NCBI GenBank assembly: GCA_902800025.1
Contig: CADCDA010000002.1
Span: 62,001 to 126,000 of the forward strand
Length of the DNA: 64,000 nucleotides
Direction: 5' to 3'
DNA from: an uncultured Erysipelotrichaceae bacterium
Lineage (GTDB): Bacteria > Bacillota_I > Bacilli_A > RFN20 > CAG-826
Below the pieces are notes generated by a model. The model ran no database searches, had not been told where the DNA came from, and saw only the letters and a program-made list of their open reading frames with translations. The translations under genes were made by a program, and so were the position numbers. The stretch's first letter is position 1; every line of letters starts with the position of its first letter. Shown here in pieces: positions 26,107-35,016 of the stretch.

Positions 26107-26659
26107 AGAAGAATTAAATGAAGAACTTCCTAAAAAGGAAAAGAAAAAAGTCGAAAAACTTCAGGAAGAAGTTGAAAAGTTAAAAGCTGATATCGACCAT
26201 TGGAAGAATGAATATTATCGAGCTTACGCTGATACGAAAAACTTAAGAAATAATCTTGAAAAAGATTATAAAGAAGCGCTTAAGTATCGTGGAGAAGGAT
26301 TTATCGAAGATTTACTTCCAGTACTTGATAGCTTCCATATGGCGTTAGCTAATGAACCAACTGATCCTGCTTTAAAGAATTACTTAGTGGGATTCCAGTT
26401 CATCTATCGAAACCTTGTCTCAATCTTAGAAAACAATGGTGTAACAGAGATTTGTCCTCAAGTCGGTGACATATTCGATCCTAGAACCATGAACGCTGTT
26501 GATACAGTGGAACAAGAAGATGAGAACAAAGTTCTTAAAATCTATGGAAATGGATACAAACTTCATGATCGCATCATTAGAACCGCAATGGTTCAAGTGA
26601 GTGTTCATCCAGTTGAAAATAAAGAAAACAAAGAAGCATCACAAGATGTTGATGCATAG
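26096..26659 (+). CDS. grpE: Nucleotide exchange factor GrpE
   Basis: GrpE releases ADP from DnaK. The 187-residue protein has a charged N-terminal region, a long coiled coil (about residues 15 to 75, EKLQEEVEKLKADIDHWKNE) and a C-terminal beta domain with NNGVTEICPQVGDIFDPRTMNAV and VLKIYGNGYKLHDRIIRTAMVQVS, the family signature. The ATG overlaps the end of hrcA by 11 bases and has AAAGGAGG ten bases upstream. It belongs to the CIRCE-controlled operon. Confidence 0.97.
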   Translation: MDNKEELNEELPKKEKKKVEKLQEEVEKLKADIDHWKNEYYRAYADTKNLRNNLEKDYKEALKYRGEGFIEDLLPVLDSFHMALANEPTDPALKNYLVGFQFIYRNLVSILENNGVTEICPQVGDIFDPRTMNAVDTVEQEDENKVLKIYGNGYKLHDRIIRTAMVQVSVHPVENKENKEASQDVDA

Positions 26660-26673
26660 GAGGAAAATAAATT

Positions 26674-28494
26674 ATGGCAAAAGAAATTATCTTAGGTATT
26701 GACCTTGGTACAACTAACTCAGTTGTTTCCTATTTACAAGCTGATGGGACAGTTAAGGTTATCCCTTCTCCAGAAGGAACAATGACAACTCCATCCGTCG
26801 TTGCCTTTAAGGCAAGTGGTGAAGAAATCGTCGGTAACGCTGCTAAAAGACAAGCGATTACTAACCCAGACACAGTCAGTTCTATTAAAAGAAAAATGGG
26901 TAGTGCAGAAAAAGTTCACATCAACTGTGTGAACAAAGACTTCACTCCACAAGAAATTTCTGCGAAAATCCTCGCATACATGAAGAAATACGCAGAAGCG
27001 AATATCGGACACAAAATTGAAAAAGCAGTCATTACTGTTCCTGCTTACTTCAACGACGCCCAAAGACAAGCGACAAAAGACGCTGGTCAAATCGCTGGAC
27101 TTGATGTCGTCCGTATTATCAACGAACCAACCGCTGCCGCATTAGCGTATGGTCTTGAAAACGAAAAATCTGAAAAGATTTTAGTCTTCGACTTAGGTGG
27201 TGGTACATTCGATGTCTCAATCCTTGATATCGGAGATGGTACATTCGAAGTCGTTTCTACCGCAGGAGATAACCGCTTAGGTGGTGATGACTGGGATCAA
27301 GTCGTCGCTGATTGGATCAAAGCCCAAATCAAGATTGAAAATGGTGTTGATATCACCGACAAAGGTAGTTTACAAAGAATTAGAGAAGCTGCAGAAAAGG
27401 CCAAGATTGAATTATCTTCATCCTTAGAAACAGTTGTTTCTCTTCCATTCATCTCTATGACCGCGAGTGGACCAGTGAACTTTGAAACCACATTAACACG
27501 TGCAAAGTTCCAAGACTTAACTAGACACCTCTTAAAGAGATGCGAAGAACCGGTTAAACGCGCTCTTAGCGATGCTCATATGAACGCTAGCGAACTCGAT
27601 CAAGTCTTATTGATTGGTGGTTCCATCCGTATGCCAGCAGTTCAAGAATTAGTTGCTTCTTTAACTGGCAAGAAACCAAACTTATCTGTCAACCCAGATG
27701 AAGCTGTTTCTATCGGTGCAGCTTATCAAGGTGGTGTCGTCAGTGGTGATGTTAAGGACGTTGTCCTTCTCGACGTTACTCCTCTTACATTAGGTATTGA
27801 AACATTAGGTGGAGTCCTCACTCCTCTTATTAAGAGAAATACGACAATTCCAACCACTCAAAGCCAAGTCTTCTCAACCGCTGCTGATAATCAACCAGCC
27901 GTTGATATTATGGTCTATCAAGGTGAAAGACCAATGGCTCACGACAATAAACTCTTAGGTCACTTCCAATTAACTGGTATTAAACCAGCAAGACGTGGTG
28001 AACCAAGGATTGAAGTTACATTCTCTATCGACGTTAACGGTATCGTTAAAGTCTCCGCGAAAGACTTAGATACTCAAAAAGAACAACAAATTACTATCAC
28101 TGGTAGTAACGGACTTTCTAAAGAAGATATCGATAGAATGGTTAGAGAAGCCGAAGAAAACGCTGAAGCAGATGCAAAACGTAAGGAAGAAACTGAAGTC
28201 AAAAATAAGGCTGAAACCTTAATCAATGACATTGACCTTGCTATGCAAGAAAAAGGCGATTCCATCGACCCAACTCAAAAAGAACAAACTCAAAAATTAA
28301 GAGATGAACTCAAGACTGCATTAGATAATAATGATATCGAAACACTTAAGAAACGTATCTCTGAATTAGAACAAGCTGCTGCTTACATGCAAAACGCTCA
28401 AGCAGGTGGAGCAAATCCAAATAGTGGTGCCACTCCAGGAACTAATCCAGACGATGTAGTGGACGCTGACTACTCTGATAAAAACAAAGCGTAA
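26674..28494 (+). CDS. dnaK: Chaperone protein DnaK (Hsp70)
   Basis: Hsp70 binds exposed hydrophobic peptides in an ATP-dependent cycle with DnaJ and GrpE. The 606-residue protein begins [16 protein letters not shown] and has [29 protein letters not shown] and [14 protein letters not shown] in the ATPase half. The substrate-binding half starts near 365 with [14 protein letters not shown], and a C-terminal lid ends in a Gly/Asn-rich tail. It lacks the 24-residue N-terminal insertion found in proteobacterial DnaK, as is normal for Bacillota. GGAGG precedes the ATG. Confidence 0.99.
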   Translation: MAKEIILGIDLGTTNSVVSYLQADGTVKVIPSPEGTMTTPSVVAFKASGEEIVGNAAKRQAITNPDTVSSIKRKMGSAEKVHINCVNKDFTPQEISAKILAYMKKYAEANIGHKIEKAVITVPAYFNDAQRQATKDAGQIAGLDVVRIINEPTAAALAYGLENEKSEKILVFDLGGGTFDVSILDIGDGTFEVVSTAGDNRLGGDDWDQVVADWIKAQIKIENGVDITDKGSLQRIREAAEKAKIELSSSLETVVSLPFISMTASGPVNFETTLTRAKFQDLTRHLLKRCEEPVKRALSDAHMNASELDQVLLIGGSIRMPAVQELVASLTGKKPNLSVNPDEAVSIGAAYQGGVVSGDVKDVVLLDVTPLTLGIETLGGVLTPLIKRNTTIPTTQSQVFSTAADNQPAVDIMVYQGERPMAHDNKLLGHFQLTGIKPARRGEPRIEVTFSIDVNGIVKVSAKDLDTQKEQQITITGSNGLSKEDIDRMVREAEENAEADAKRKEETEVKNKAETLINDIDLAMQEKGDSIDPTQKEQTQKLRDELKTALDNNDIETLKKRISELEQAAAYMQNAQAGGANPNSGATPGTNPDDVVDADYSDKNKA

Positions 28495-28519
28495 TTAAAT
28501 TAACAACAATTTCCACAAG

Positions 28520-28547
28520 GAGGGCATTTGCCCTCTTTAGTGGCAAA
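28520..28547 (+). promoter_or_regulatory. Overlapping alternative hairpins between dnaK and dnaJ
   Basis: GAGGGC (28520-28525) can pair with GCCCTC (28530-28535). Alternatively TTTGCC (28528-28533) can pair with GGCAAA (28542-28547). The two folds exclude each other. There is no long T-run, so this is more likely an mRNA stability or processing site than a terminator. Confidence 0.4.
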
Positions 28548-28561
28548 TAGAAAGGATCAAT

Positions 28562-29692
28562 ATGGCAAGTAAAAGAGATTATTATGAAATCTTAGGAGTC
28601 AGCAAAACTGCCTCTAAAGATGATATTAAATCAAGCTATCGTAAACTCGCCAAAAAATATCACCCAGATAACAAAGAGACGGGTGACGAAGCGAAGTTTA
28701 AAGAAGTTCAAGAAGCATATGACATCCTTTACGATGACCAAAAAAGAAGCGCTTATGACCAATTTGGTCATGCAGCGTTTGAACAAACTGGTGGAGGCCC
28801 TGCAGGTGGTAACCCATTTAGTGGCTTTAGTGGTTTTAGTGGTGAAGATATCAATTTAGGCGATATCTTTGGCTCTTTCTTTGGAGGCGGTGGCCGTCCA
28901 AGAAAACAAACCGGACCAATTAGAGGTGATGATGTCCTTATGCGTTTACGCGTCGACTTTATGGATGCAGTGAACGGTAAAGACGAAGAAGTATCATTCG
29001 ATTTCGATGATGATTGTCCACATTGCCATGGTTCTGGAGCGGAAACACCAAATGATATTAAAACATGTACTACATGTGGTGGTAGAGGTTCAGTTACTCG
29101 CCAACAAAGAAGCCTCTTTGGCATGGTGAATACTGAAACCGTCTGTCCTGATTGTGGTGGTAGAGGCAAAATCATTTCTAAGAAATGTTCTGTATGTGGT
29201 GGCTCAGGCCATAAGCGTGTCAAGAAAACCCAAAAGATTCATATTCCTGTTGGAATTAATAACGGCCAACAAATCCGTTTACAAGGTATGGGTGGCGCTG
29301 GCACTAATGGTGGGGAGCACGGTGACCTCTATATTGAAATCAATATCAAAGAACATCCATATTTCAAACGTGAAAGAAATGATATCCACTTAACCGTTCC
29401 ACTCGACTTTGTCGATGCGATTCTTGGAGCGAAGATTGAAGTTCCAACAGTTAACGGCGATATGCTAGTGACGATTCCAGAAGGAACTCAACCTGGACAG
29501 ATCCTGAGAATGAAAGGACAAGGTATTAAAGATTTAAGAACTGGAAAGCCTGGAGATCAATATATTCACCTTGATATCAAAGGTCCTTCAAGCCTCAACA
29601 AAAAGCAAAAAGAAGCCCTTGAAGCTTATCGAGCGGCAAGTAAGGCTGATGATTCCTTGTTCTCGAAGTTCAAAAAAATGTTCAAAAAATAA
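28562..29692 (+). CDS. dnaJ: Chaperone protein DnaJ (Hsp40)
   Basis: DnaJ delivers clients to DnaK and stimulates its ATPase. The 376-residue protein has the J domain (residues 3 to 68 with YHPDN as the HPD motif), a Gly/Phe-rich region (about 75 to 115) and four CxxCxGxG-type zinc repeats (CPHCHGSG, CTTCGGRG, CPDCGGRG, CSVCGGSG). Two C-terminal beta domains follow. It is type I DnaJ with all parts intact. It closes the CIRCE operon; a terminator overlaps its stop codon. Confidence 0.98.
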   Translation: MASKRDYYEILGVSKTASKDDIKSSYRKLAKKYHPDNKETGDEAKFKEVQEAYDILYDDQKRSAYDQFGHAAFEQTGGGPAGGNPFSGFSGFSGEDINLGDIFGSFFGGGGRPRKQTGPIRGDDVLMRLRVDFMDAVNGKDEEVSFDFDDDCPHCHGSGAETPNDIKTCTTCGGRGSVTRQQRSLFGMVNTETVCPDCGGRGKIISKKCSVCGGSGHKRVKKTQKIHIPVGINNGQQIRLQGMGGAGTNGGEHGDLYIEINIKEHPYFKRERNDIHLTVPLDFVDAILGAKIEVPTVNGDMLVTIPEGTQPGQILRMKGQGIKDLRTGKPGDQYIHLDIKGPSSLNKKQKEALEAYRAASKADDSLFSKFKKMFKK

Positions 29693-29715
29693 GACCTCAT
29701 TGAGGTCTTTTCATT
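29691..29715 (+). terminator. Terminator after dnaJ
   Basis: AAGACCTC (29691-29698) pairs perfectly with GAGGTCTT (29702-29709), three-base loop, then TTCATTT. Confidence 0.88.
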
Positions 29716-29723
29716 TACTTAGA

Positions 29724-29803
29724 AAAAAAGTTAAAGTTTTTTATTAAATTTTTTCAATTTTTTTCCTCCTTTAATAAATGAGGGAACTTTTCCCGGAAGG
29801 AGG
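29724..29803 (+). promoter_or_regulatory. Competence-type promoter/leader element (copy B) before the C39 gene
   Basis: Bases 29756-29783 are identical to 4551-4578 upstream of comEA. Further upstream AAAAAAGTT and TTTTATTAAA align without a gap. Copy B additionally has a small hairpin GGGAA/TTCCC (29782-29794). CCTCCTT (29765-29771) can pair with the ribosome-binding site AAGGAGG (29797-29803), with the small hairpin enclosed between them. Confidence 0.6.
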
Positions 29804-29808
29804 TAAAA

Positions 29809-31020
29809 ATGTATTTTATATCCCAACTCGGCGAACAAGACTGTGCGTTCGCTTGTCTTAAGATGATGCTCGCTAATTATCAGAAAGACAAAAACTATCT
29901 CTATTTACCTAACCCGAGTAATGAAGAGAAAAACTACAACTTCCAAGAACTGATAACGATTGCCAAAAAGTATCAAACCACATTTAAAGGAATCAAAGTT
30001 CAAACTCCACAGGAACTCTTTAAATGTGAAAAATTCCCGATTGTCGTTACTTTGGCTAAAAGAAGTGATCTTCGTCATAGTGTACTCGTATTAAATGCGA
30101 ATACGCGTTATGTGACGATATTTGACCCGAAAATTGGAAAAAGGAAAATGAATGCCGAGCTATTCTTTAAAGAATGGACCCAAAGAGCGTTGATCTTCGA
30201 GGACATGACCCCCATGAAGTGTCCGGAGGTCTATGGAGATTTTATTGATAAGAAAGACAAAATAATACTCCCAGTTTTGCAACTATTAAGCGGAATCTCA
30301 TTATTACTAGGTACTTACTTTGTAAGTGAATATTCGATATTTTATCTTCCAATCATCTTTTTGGCTTTATTCATCATCTTTGAAGTGTTTTATCGCTTTA
30401 GACTAGTCGGGGCGATGAAACGGTTAGATGAAAATATTTTCTCCCACAAGTTTAGAGTCAAAGAAAAGGAAGGATATATCGGAATATACAAAAGTATTGA
30501 GAGATATCGTCAAATCTCTTTAACCATTACTCCGAGCTTTATCTATTCCTGTTTGATTTCTTTATTCATCGTCATTATTCTTTTGATGAATGACTTGGTT
30601 AATATTACATATGTAATTCTCCCTATCGCATTAGCGGTTATCCAAGTCTTCCTCTATGATCCATATTACAAGAATCAAGAGCTACTAGTGATGGATAAAG
30701 AAAATGAAATCTTTGATTCAGAAACTGATTATCAATTTAAGATGAAATGTAACGACGCTCATAGTGTGGCTTACCAAGTCGGGATGGGAAGAAACATCTA
30801 TATTTATATCGAACTAGCGATTTTGCTTTTATCAATCATTCTCACAATGGTGATTTCGGGTACGATCAATATTACATATGTCATCTTCTACTTATGCATT
30901 ACAGTCTTTTTAAAGACTAATGTCTCTAAAATGCTTGAGTTCTCTTCTCAAAGCGAAGAATATGACTTTGTAAAAGCTAAATTAGTGAATTCTTTTGCAC
31001 AAACAGATAATAATTCATAG
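29809..31020 (+). CDS. C39-type peptidase fused to six-helix exporter-like membrane domain, no ATPase
   Basis: Residues 1 to about 130 are a C39 cysteine peptidase domain: QLGEQDCAFACLKM supplies the oxyanion Gln6 and nucleophile Cys12, with His90 (RHSVLVL) and Asp106 (FDPKIG) completing the triad. C39 domains cleave double-glycine leaders and normally sit at the N-terminus of bacteriocin or competence-peptide ABC exporters. Six predicted transmembrane helices follow (about 152-172, 176-196, 240-259, 264-284, 331-351, 354-370), arranged like an ABC exporter membrane domain. The protein ends at residue 403 with no nucleotide-binding domain. AAGGAGG precedes the ATG. The upstream element is shared with comEA, so a competence role is suspected. 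Confidence 0.7.
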   Translation: MYFISQLGEQDCAFACLKMMLANYQKDKNYLYLPNPSNEEKNYNFQELITIAKKYQTTFKGIKVQTPQELFKCEKFPIVVTLAKRSDLRHSVLVLNANTRYVTIFDPKIGKRKMNAELFFKEWTQRALIFEDMTPMKCPEVYGDFIDKKDKIILPVLQLLSGISLLLGTYFVSEYSIFYLPIIFLALFIIFEVFYRFRLVGAMKRLDENIFSHKFRVKEKEGYIGIYKSIERYRQISLTITPSFIYSCLISLFIVIILLMNDLVNITYVILPIALAVIQVFLYDPYYKNQELLVMDKENEIFDSETDYQFKMKCNDAHSVAYQVGMGRNIYIYIELAILLLSIILTMVISGTINITYVIFYLCITVFLKTNVSKMLEFSSQSEEYDFVKAKLVNSFAQTDNNS

Positions 31021-31054
31021 TAAATGAAGTCTTATCTATGATAAACTATTAAAG

Positions 31055-31510
31055 ATGGAACTTGATTTTAATTCAAAATTCAAAGAATACGAATCATACG
31101 AAGAAGAATATCTATCTTTGATGGACATTACTTTAAAAACACTCGGGATTAAATGCGACCCAATTGTTTCAGTGTCTCTCGTCGATAATAAGTACATTCA
31201 TCGCATCAATAAGAAATATCGACATATCGATCGGCCAACAGACGTTATTAGTTTCGCTTTTCTTGATGATGGTCATCAATATGATAAGGTCTTATATAAA
31301 GAAGGAATGGTCGCTCTTGGAGATATTTATATCTCAGTGGAGAAAGCAAACGAACAAGCTAACGAATATGGCCATTCTATCAAAAGAGAATTATGCTTCT
31401 TATTCGTTCATGGTTTACTCCATTTACTTGGCTATGACCATATGACAAAAGAAGATGAAGAAAAGATGTTCTCTTTACAAGATGAGATATTGAAACAAAA
31501 AGGAGTGTAA
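31055..31510 (+). CDS. ybeY: Endoribonuclease YbeY, rRNA maturation factor
   Basis: YbeY is a zinc-dependent RNase involved in 16S rRNA 3'-end maturation and ribosome quality control. The 151-residue protein has RHIDRPTDVISFAF and the metal-binding FVHGLLHLLGYDHM (HxxxHxxxxxH). It starts the ybeY-cdd-era-recO cluster. In Bacillus phoH precedes and dgkA follows ybeY; neither is present here. No clear Shine-Dalgarno precedes the ATG; a TATGAT box lies 12 bases ahead. Confidence 0.96.
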   Translation: MELDFNSKFKEYESYEEEYLSLMDITLKTLGIKCDPIVSVSLVDNKYIHRINKKYRHIDRPTDVISFAFLDDGHQYDKVLYKEGMVALGDIYISVEKANEQANEYGHSIKRELCFLFVHGLLHLLGYDHMTKEDEEKMFSLQDEILKQKGV

Positions 31511-31513
31511 CTC

Positions 31514-31915
31514 ATGGATAAGAAAGAATTAGTTCAAAAAGCAAAAGAGGCAAGAAGCCTCTCATATTCACCATATAGCCATTTCGCAGTTGGCGCAGCA
31601 GTCTTAACAAAAGACGGACAAGTATTCCTTGGAGCAAATATTGAAAACTCGGCTTATCCACTTTGCATGTGCGCCGAAAGAAATGCGTTATATAACGCTT
31701 ATATGCATGGCTATAAGAAAAACGATTTGGTGGCATTAGCCTTAAGCGCCGACACTGATGGACCATGTTCCCCTTGTGGAGCGTGCCGTCAAGTTATTAG
31801 CGAGTTATTCCCAAAAGACGGAGTCATTATTATGACTAGTGTCAAAGGAGCTTATCAAGAAACAAATATCGAAGAGCTCTTACCATACGCATTTAGTGAG
31901 GATGATTTGAAATAA
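31514..31915 (+). CDS. cdd: Cytidine deaminase
   Basis: The enzyme deaminates cytidine and deoxycytidine in pyrimidine salvage. The 133-residue homotetramer-type protein has YSPYSHFAVGAAV and the zinc site in CAERNALYNA (with catalytic Glu) plus PCSPCGACRQVISE. AAAGGAG lies upstream of the ATG. It overlaps era by one base and occupies its usual place between ybeY and era. Confidence 0.97.
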   Translation: MDKKELVQKAKEARSLSYSPYSHFAVGAAVLTKDGQVFLGANIENSAYPLCMCAERNALYNAYMHGYKKNDLVALALSADTDGPCSPCGACRQVISELFPKDGVIIMTSVKGAYQETNIEELLPYAFSEDDLK

Positions 31916-32802
31916 TGAAATCGGGTTTTGTCGCAATACTTGGTCATCCTAACGTTGGTAAATCAACAATCCTTAATGGAATTATTAATAGAAAGATTTC
32001 TATTGTCACTGATAAGAGTCAAACAACGCGTAACATTATACGCGGTATATATCGAGGAGAAGACTCACAGATTGTTTTTATCGACACTCCTGGTATCCAT
32101 AAGCCTCACTATAAGTTAGGTATGGAAATGAATTCAATGGCTTATAGTAGCGCTCACGATGCGGATGTAAATATCTTAGTGGTGGATGCTTCTAAACCTT
32201 ATAGTGAGTCCGATGAATTCCTTTTAGAGCATCTCGATATTAAAAATGCTCCTTTAATCATCGTTTTTAATAAGATTGACCAAGCGAGAATTACGGAAGT
32301 TGAAAAATTAAAGGCGACCTATAAAGAAAAATTACCAGAAAGCCACTTTATTGACACGGTAGCGAGTGAAAGATTCAATTTAGAGGAATTAATCGCCCTT
32401 GTCACAAAACTCCTCCCAGAAGGACCAGAATACTATCCTGGAGAAGAAGTGACCGATAAAGATGAGATTTTCCAAATCAAAGAAATCATTAGAGAGAAAG
32501 TTTTAAAGACCTTAAGACAAGAAGTGCCTCATTCTATTGCGATTTATGTCGATCATATCGCATGGGAAGAGGACCCAATTAACATCCACGCTTCGATAAT
32601 TGTGGAGAAAGATTCCCAAAAGGGAATTGTTATCGGAGCGGGAGGTCGCCAAATCAAAGAGATTGGGCTCAAAGCTCGTCGTAGTATCGAGAAGTTATTA
32701 AATAAGCACGTCTATCTTGAACTATTCGTCAAAGTTCAAAACGATTGGCGGGATAATGATGATCTTCTCGAGTTATACGGATATAAAAACAAAAAACAGT
32801 AA
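31915..32802 (+). CDS. era: GTPase Era
   Basis: Era couples GTP hydrolysis to 30S subunit assembly by binding near the 3' end of 16S rRNA. The 295-residue protein has G1 GHPNVGKSTILNG, G3 DTPGIHKP and G4 NKID, and a C-terminal KH domain with GIVIGAGGRQIKEIG. Length and layout are standard. It overlaps the cdd stop (TAATG) and is followed one base later by recO. Confidence 0.98.
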   Translation: MKSGFVAILGHPNVGKSTILNGIINRKISIVTDKSQTTRNIIRGIYRGEDSQIVFIDTPGIHKPHYKLGMEMNSMAYSSAHDADVNILVVDASKPYSESDEFLLEHLDIKNAPLIIVFNKIDQARITEVEKLKATYKEKLPESHFIDTVASERFNLEELIALVTKLLPEGPEYYPGEEVTDKDEIFQIKEIIREKVLKTLRQEVPHSIAIYVDHIAWEEDPINIHASIIVEKDSQKGIVIGAGGRQIKEIGLKARRSIEKLLNKHVYLELFVKVQNDWRDNDDLLELYGYKNKKQ

Positions 32803-32803
32803 C

Positions 32804-33517
32804 ATGAAGATAATTGTATTATCTAACACAAAATACAAAGAAAACGATGTCATCTATGATGCGATTAGTGAAACAGAATCTGTTTCTTTTAAAGCGTATC
32901 GTGGACAAGACAACAAATCAGAATATGTCTGGCTCAATAACATCATGACCATCGCTGATGTGGAGTTCGCTGATAGGAGATATAAGTATCCAACTTTAAA
33001 AGAAGCAAAGCTTATCTCTTCTTCAATCGGTGGAGGAGATCCGTTAGAGTATCTATATACTTTAAGCGCTTTATCTGAAGTGACCACAAAGATGTTTCAA
33101 CCAGAAGAGAGGCATATTGTCTTTAATGAACTTGAAGCAGTATTAACCGCTCTTAAAAGCAAAAAGGATTATTTGCTTTTGAACTTGCTATACATAGCAA
33201 AAGCCATCAAATTATCAGGAGCTGAACTCGAAGTTAATAAATGTGTCTTTTGCGGTTCAACTCATGATATCGTTTCTTTTTCATTCTCTGATGGCGGATT
33301 CGTTTGTCGCAATTGTATCGGCAATAGTGAACCGACAAATCTATCAACTAGCCAGATGAGACTTATTCGTTATATTTTTAAATCACCAGACTATTCTTGC
33401 GTAGCAAGTGAGAAGTACACAAAAGAAGATAAGATCGAAGTGATGAAGGCTTTAGTGGAATTCATTTCTGATTATTTAGGCGTTGTTATTACTTCTGTTA
33501 GCAACTTATACATATAA
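32804..33517 (+). CDS. recO: DNA repair protein RecO
   Basis: RecO helps load RecA on SSB-coated DNA together with RecR. The 237-residue protein starts MKIIVLSNTKYKEND at 32804, one base after the era stop; a longer frame reaching into era is not credible. It has the N-terminal OB fold and a C-terminal zinc site built from CVFCG and CRNC. Position after era matches most Bacillota. Similarity among RecO proteins is low, so the assignment rests on the cysteine site plus gene order. Confidence 0.9.
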   Translation: MKIIVLSNTKYKENDVIYDAISETESVSFKAYRGQDNKSEYVWLNNIMTIADVEFADRRYKYPTLKEAKLISSSIGGGDPLEYLYTLSALSEVTTKMFQPEERHIVFNELEAVLTALKSKKDYLLLNLLYIAKAIKLSGAELEVNKCVFCGSTHDIVSFSFSDGGFVCRNCIGNSEPTNLSTSQMRLIRYIFKSPDYSCVASEKYTKEDKIEVMKALVEFISDYLGVVITSVSNLYI

Positions 33518-33544
33518 AATTGTAAAAAATACACTCATAGTGGG

Positions 33545-33573
33545 TTGACAAGATACATTCCTTATTTTATTCT
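33545..33573 (+). promoter_or_regulatory. Promoter of glyS
   Basis: TTGACA (33545-33550), a 17-base spacer and TATTCT (33568-33573), with TGGAGG ahead of the ATG at 33606. Confidence 0.7.
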
Positions 33574-33605
33574 TTTCATCGTGCATTATTTGGAGGTATT
33601 TCACA

Positions 33606-34979
33606 ATGAGTGAATACAGTTTTGATAAATTATGTAGCCATTTCATTTCTTCTGGATACTATTTTCAAGGTAGTGAAATTTATGGTGGCTTATCTAACAC
33701 TTGGGACTATGGTCCTTTAGGAAGCGAAATCAAAAACAACATCAGAAAGATGTGGTGGAAGAAATTCGTTCAAGAAAGTCCTACAAATGTAGGAATTGAC
33801 GCTGCAATCCTTATGAACCCAAAAGTTTGGGAAGCAACAGGGCACGTTTCAACATTCAACGATCCATTAATCGATTGTAAGAAATGTAAACAACGTTTTA
33901 GAGCTGATCAATTAATTGAACAAGCTAGACCAGACGCTCCAGTTACAACAATGACTAACGAGCAAATGATGGAATATATTCGCGGAAATCATATCGCTTG
34001 TCCAAATTGTGGAGCGGAAAATTTCACCGATATTCGTCAATTCAATATGATGTTTAAAACACATATTGGTGTTACTGAAGATAGCAAGTCAACTGTCTAT
34101 CTTAGACCAGAGACCGCCCAAGGTGTCTTTGTGAACTTTAAAAACGTTTTAAGAACAACGAGAAGAAAATTACCTATTGGTATTTGTAATACTGGTAAGG
34201 CCTTTAGAAATGAAATCACTCCTGGCCAAATGACTTTCCGTATGCGTGAATTCGATCAAATGGAAATGGAATTCTTCTGTAAACCAGGAACCGACCTAGA
34301 GTGGTTTGAACATTGGAAAAAGACCTGCTTATCATTTATAAATGATTTAGGCATTAAAAACGAGAACTTAAGATATCGTGATCACGATCCAGAAGAACTC
34401 GCGTTCTACTCAAAAGCGACCACTGATATCGAATTCTTATTCCCATTTGGTTGGGGTGAAGTTTGGGGCATCGCTGATAGAACAGATTACGACCTCAAAC
34501 GTCATATGACTTATAGTGGTGAATCTTTAGAGTATTTAGACCCAGAAACTAACGAGAAATATGTTCCATATTGTATCGAACCATCTGTCGGTTTAGATAG
34601 ACTTGTCCTCATGTGCTTATGCAACGCTTATGATGAAGAACAAGTCGGTGAAAACGATACTCGTATCGTTATGCATTTATCTCCGTTTGTGGCGCCAATT
34701 AAAGCCGCTATCTTCCCATTAAGCAAAAAGCTTGAAGAGAAGGCTCGTGAGATTCAAACAATGCTCTCAAAATACTTCCCAGTTCTTTATGATGATACTG
34801 GAAGTATCGGTAAGAGATATCGCCGTCAAGATGCAATTGGCACTCCATTTTGCATCACCGTGGACTTTGATACACTCGAAGATAACCAAGTCACAATTAG
34901 AGATCGTGATACGATGAATCAAGTTCGTATGCCGATTTCCGAATTATCAAAATACTTATCCATCAAAATATTCTATTAG
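33606..34979 (+). CDS. glyS: Glycine--tRNA ligase (single-chain type)
   Basis: This class II synthetase is of the dimeric, eukaryote-like type, not the alpha2beta2 glyQ/glyS type. The 457-residue protein has [13 protein letters not shown], motif 2 [17 protein letters not shown] and motif 3 EPSVGLDRL. The inserted region has [10 protein letters not shown] and CPNCGAENF, a likely zinc knuckle. The C-terminal anticodon-binding domain starts near 350. It sits between recO and dnaG as in many Bacillota. No T-box is seen ahead of it, only a standard promoter. Confidence 0.97.
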   Translation: MSEYSFDKLCSHFISSGYYFQGSEIYGGLSNTWDYGPLGSEIKNNIRKMWWKKFVQESPTNVGIDAAILMNPKVWEATGHVSTFNDPLIDCKKCKQRFRADQLIEQARPDAPVTTMTNEQMMEYIRGNHIACPNCGAENFTDIRQFNMMFKTHIGVTEDSKSTVYLRPETAQGVFVNFKNVLRTTRRKLPIGICNTGKAFRNEITPGQMTFRMREFDQMEMEFFCKPGTDLEWFEHWKKTCLSFINDLGIKNENLRYRDHDPEELAFYSKATTDIEFLFPFGWGEVWGIADRTDYDLKRHMTYSGESLEYLDPETNEKYVPYCIEPSVGLDRLVLMCLCNAYDEEQVGENDTRIVMHLSPFVAPIKAAIFPLSKKLEEKAREIQTMLSKYFPVLYDDTGSIGKRYRRQDAIGTPFCITVDFDTLEDNQVTIRDRDTMNQVRMPISELSKYLSIKIFY

Positions 34980-35016
34980 TATAAAATTAGTTAAAAATTA
35001 GTATATTCATATTTAT

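Noticed and set aside
28768-29223. Long minus-strand open frame opposite dnaJ
   Set aside because: It is the antisense shadow of the Gly-rich and zinc-finger region of dnaJ; proline-rich, no ribosome-binding site.
29691-29808. CIRCE or other heat-shock operator before the C39 gene
   Set aside because: No TTAGCACTC-type repeat there; the region instead matches the comEA upstream element.
32717-32803. N-terminal extension of recO into era
   Set aside because: It lies inside the era KH domain in another frame; the conserved RecO start is at 32804.
33518-33605. T-box or riboswitch before glyS
   Set aside because: Only 88 bases with a normal promoter and ribosome-binding site; no T-box sequence or terminator hairpin.
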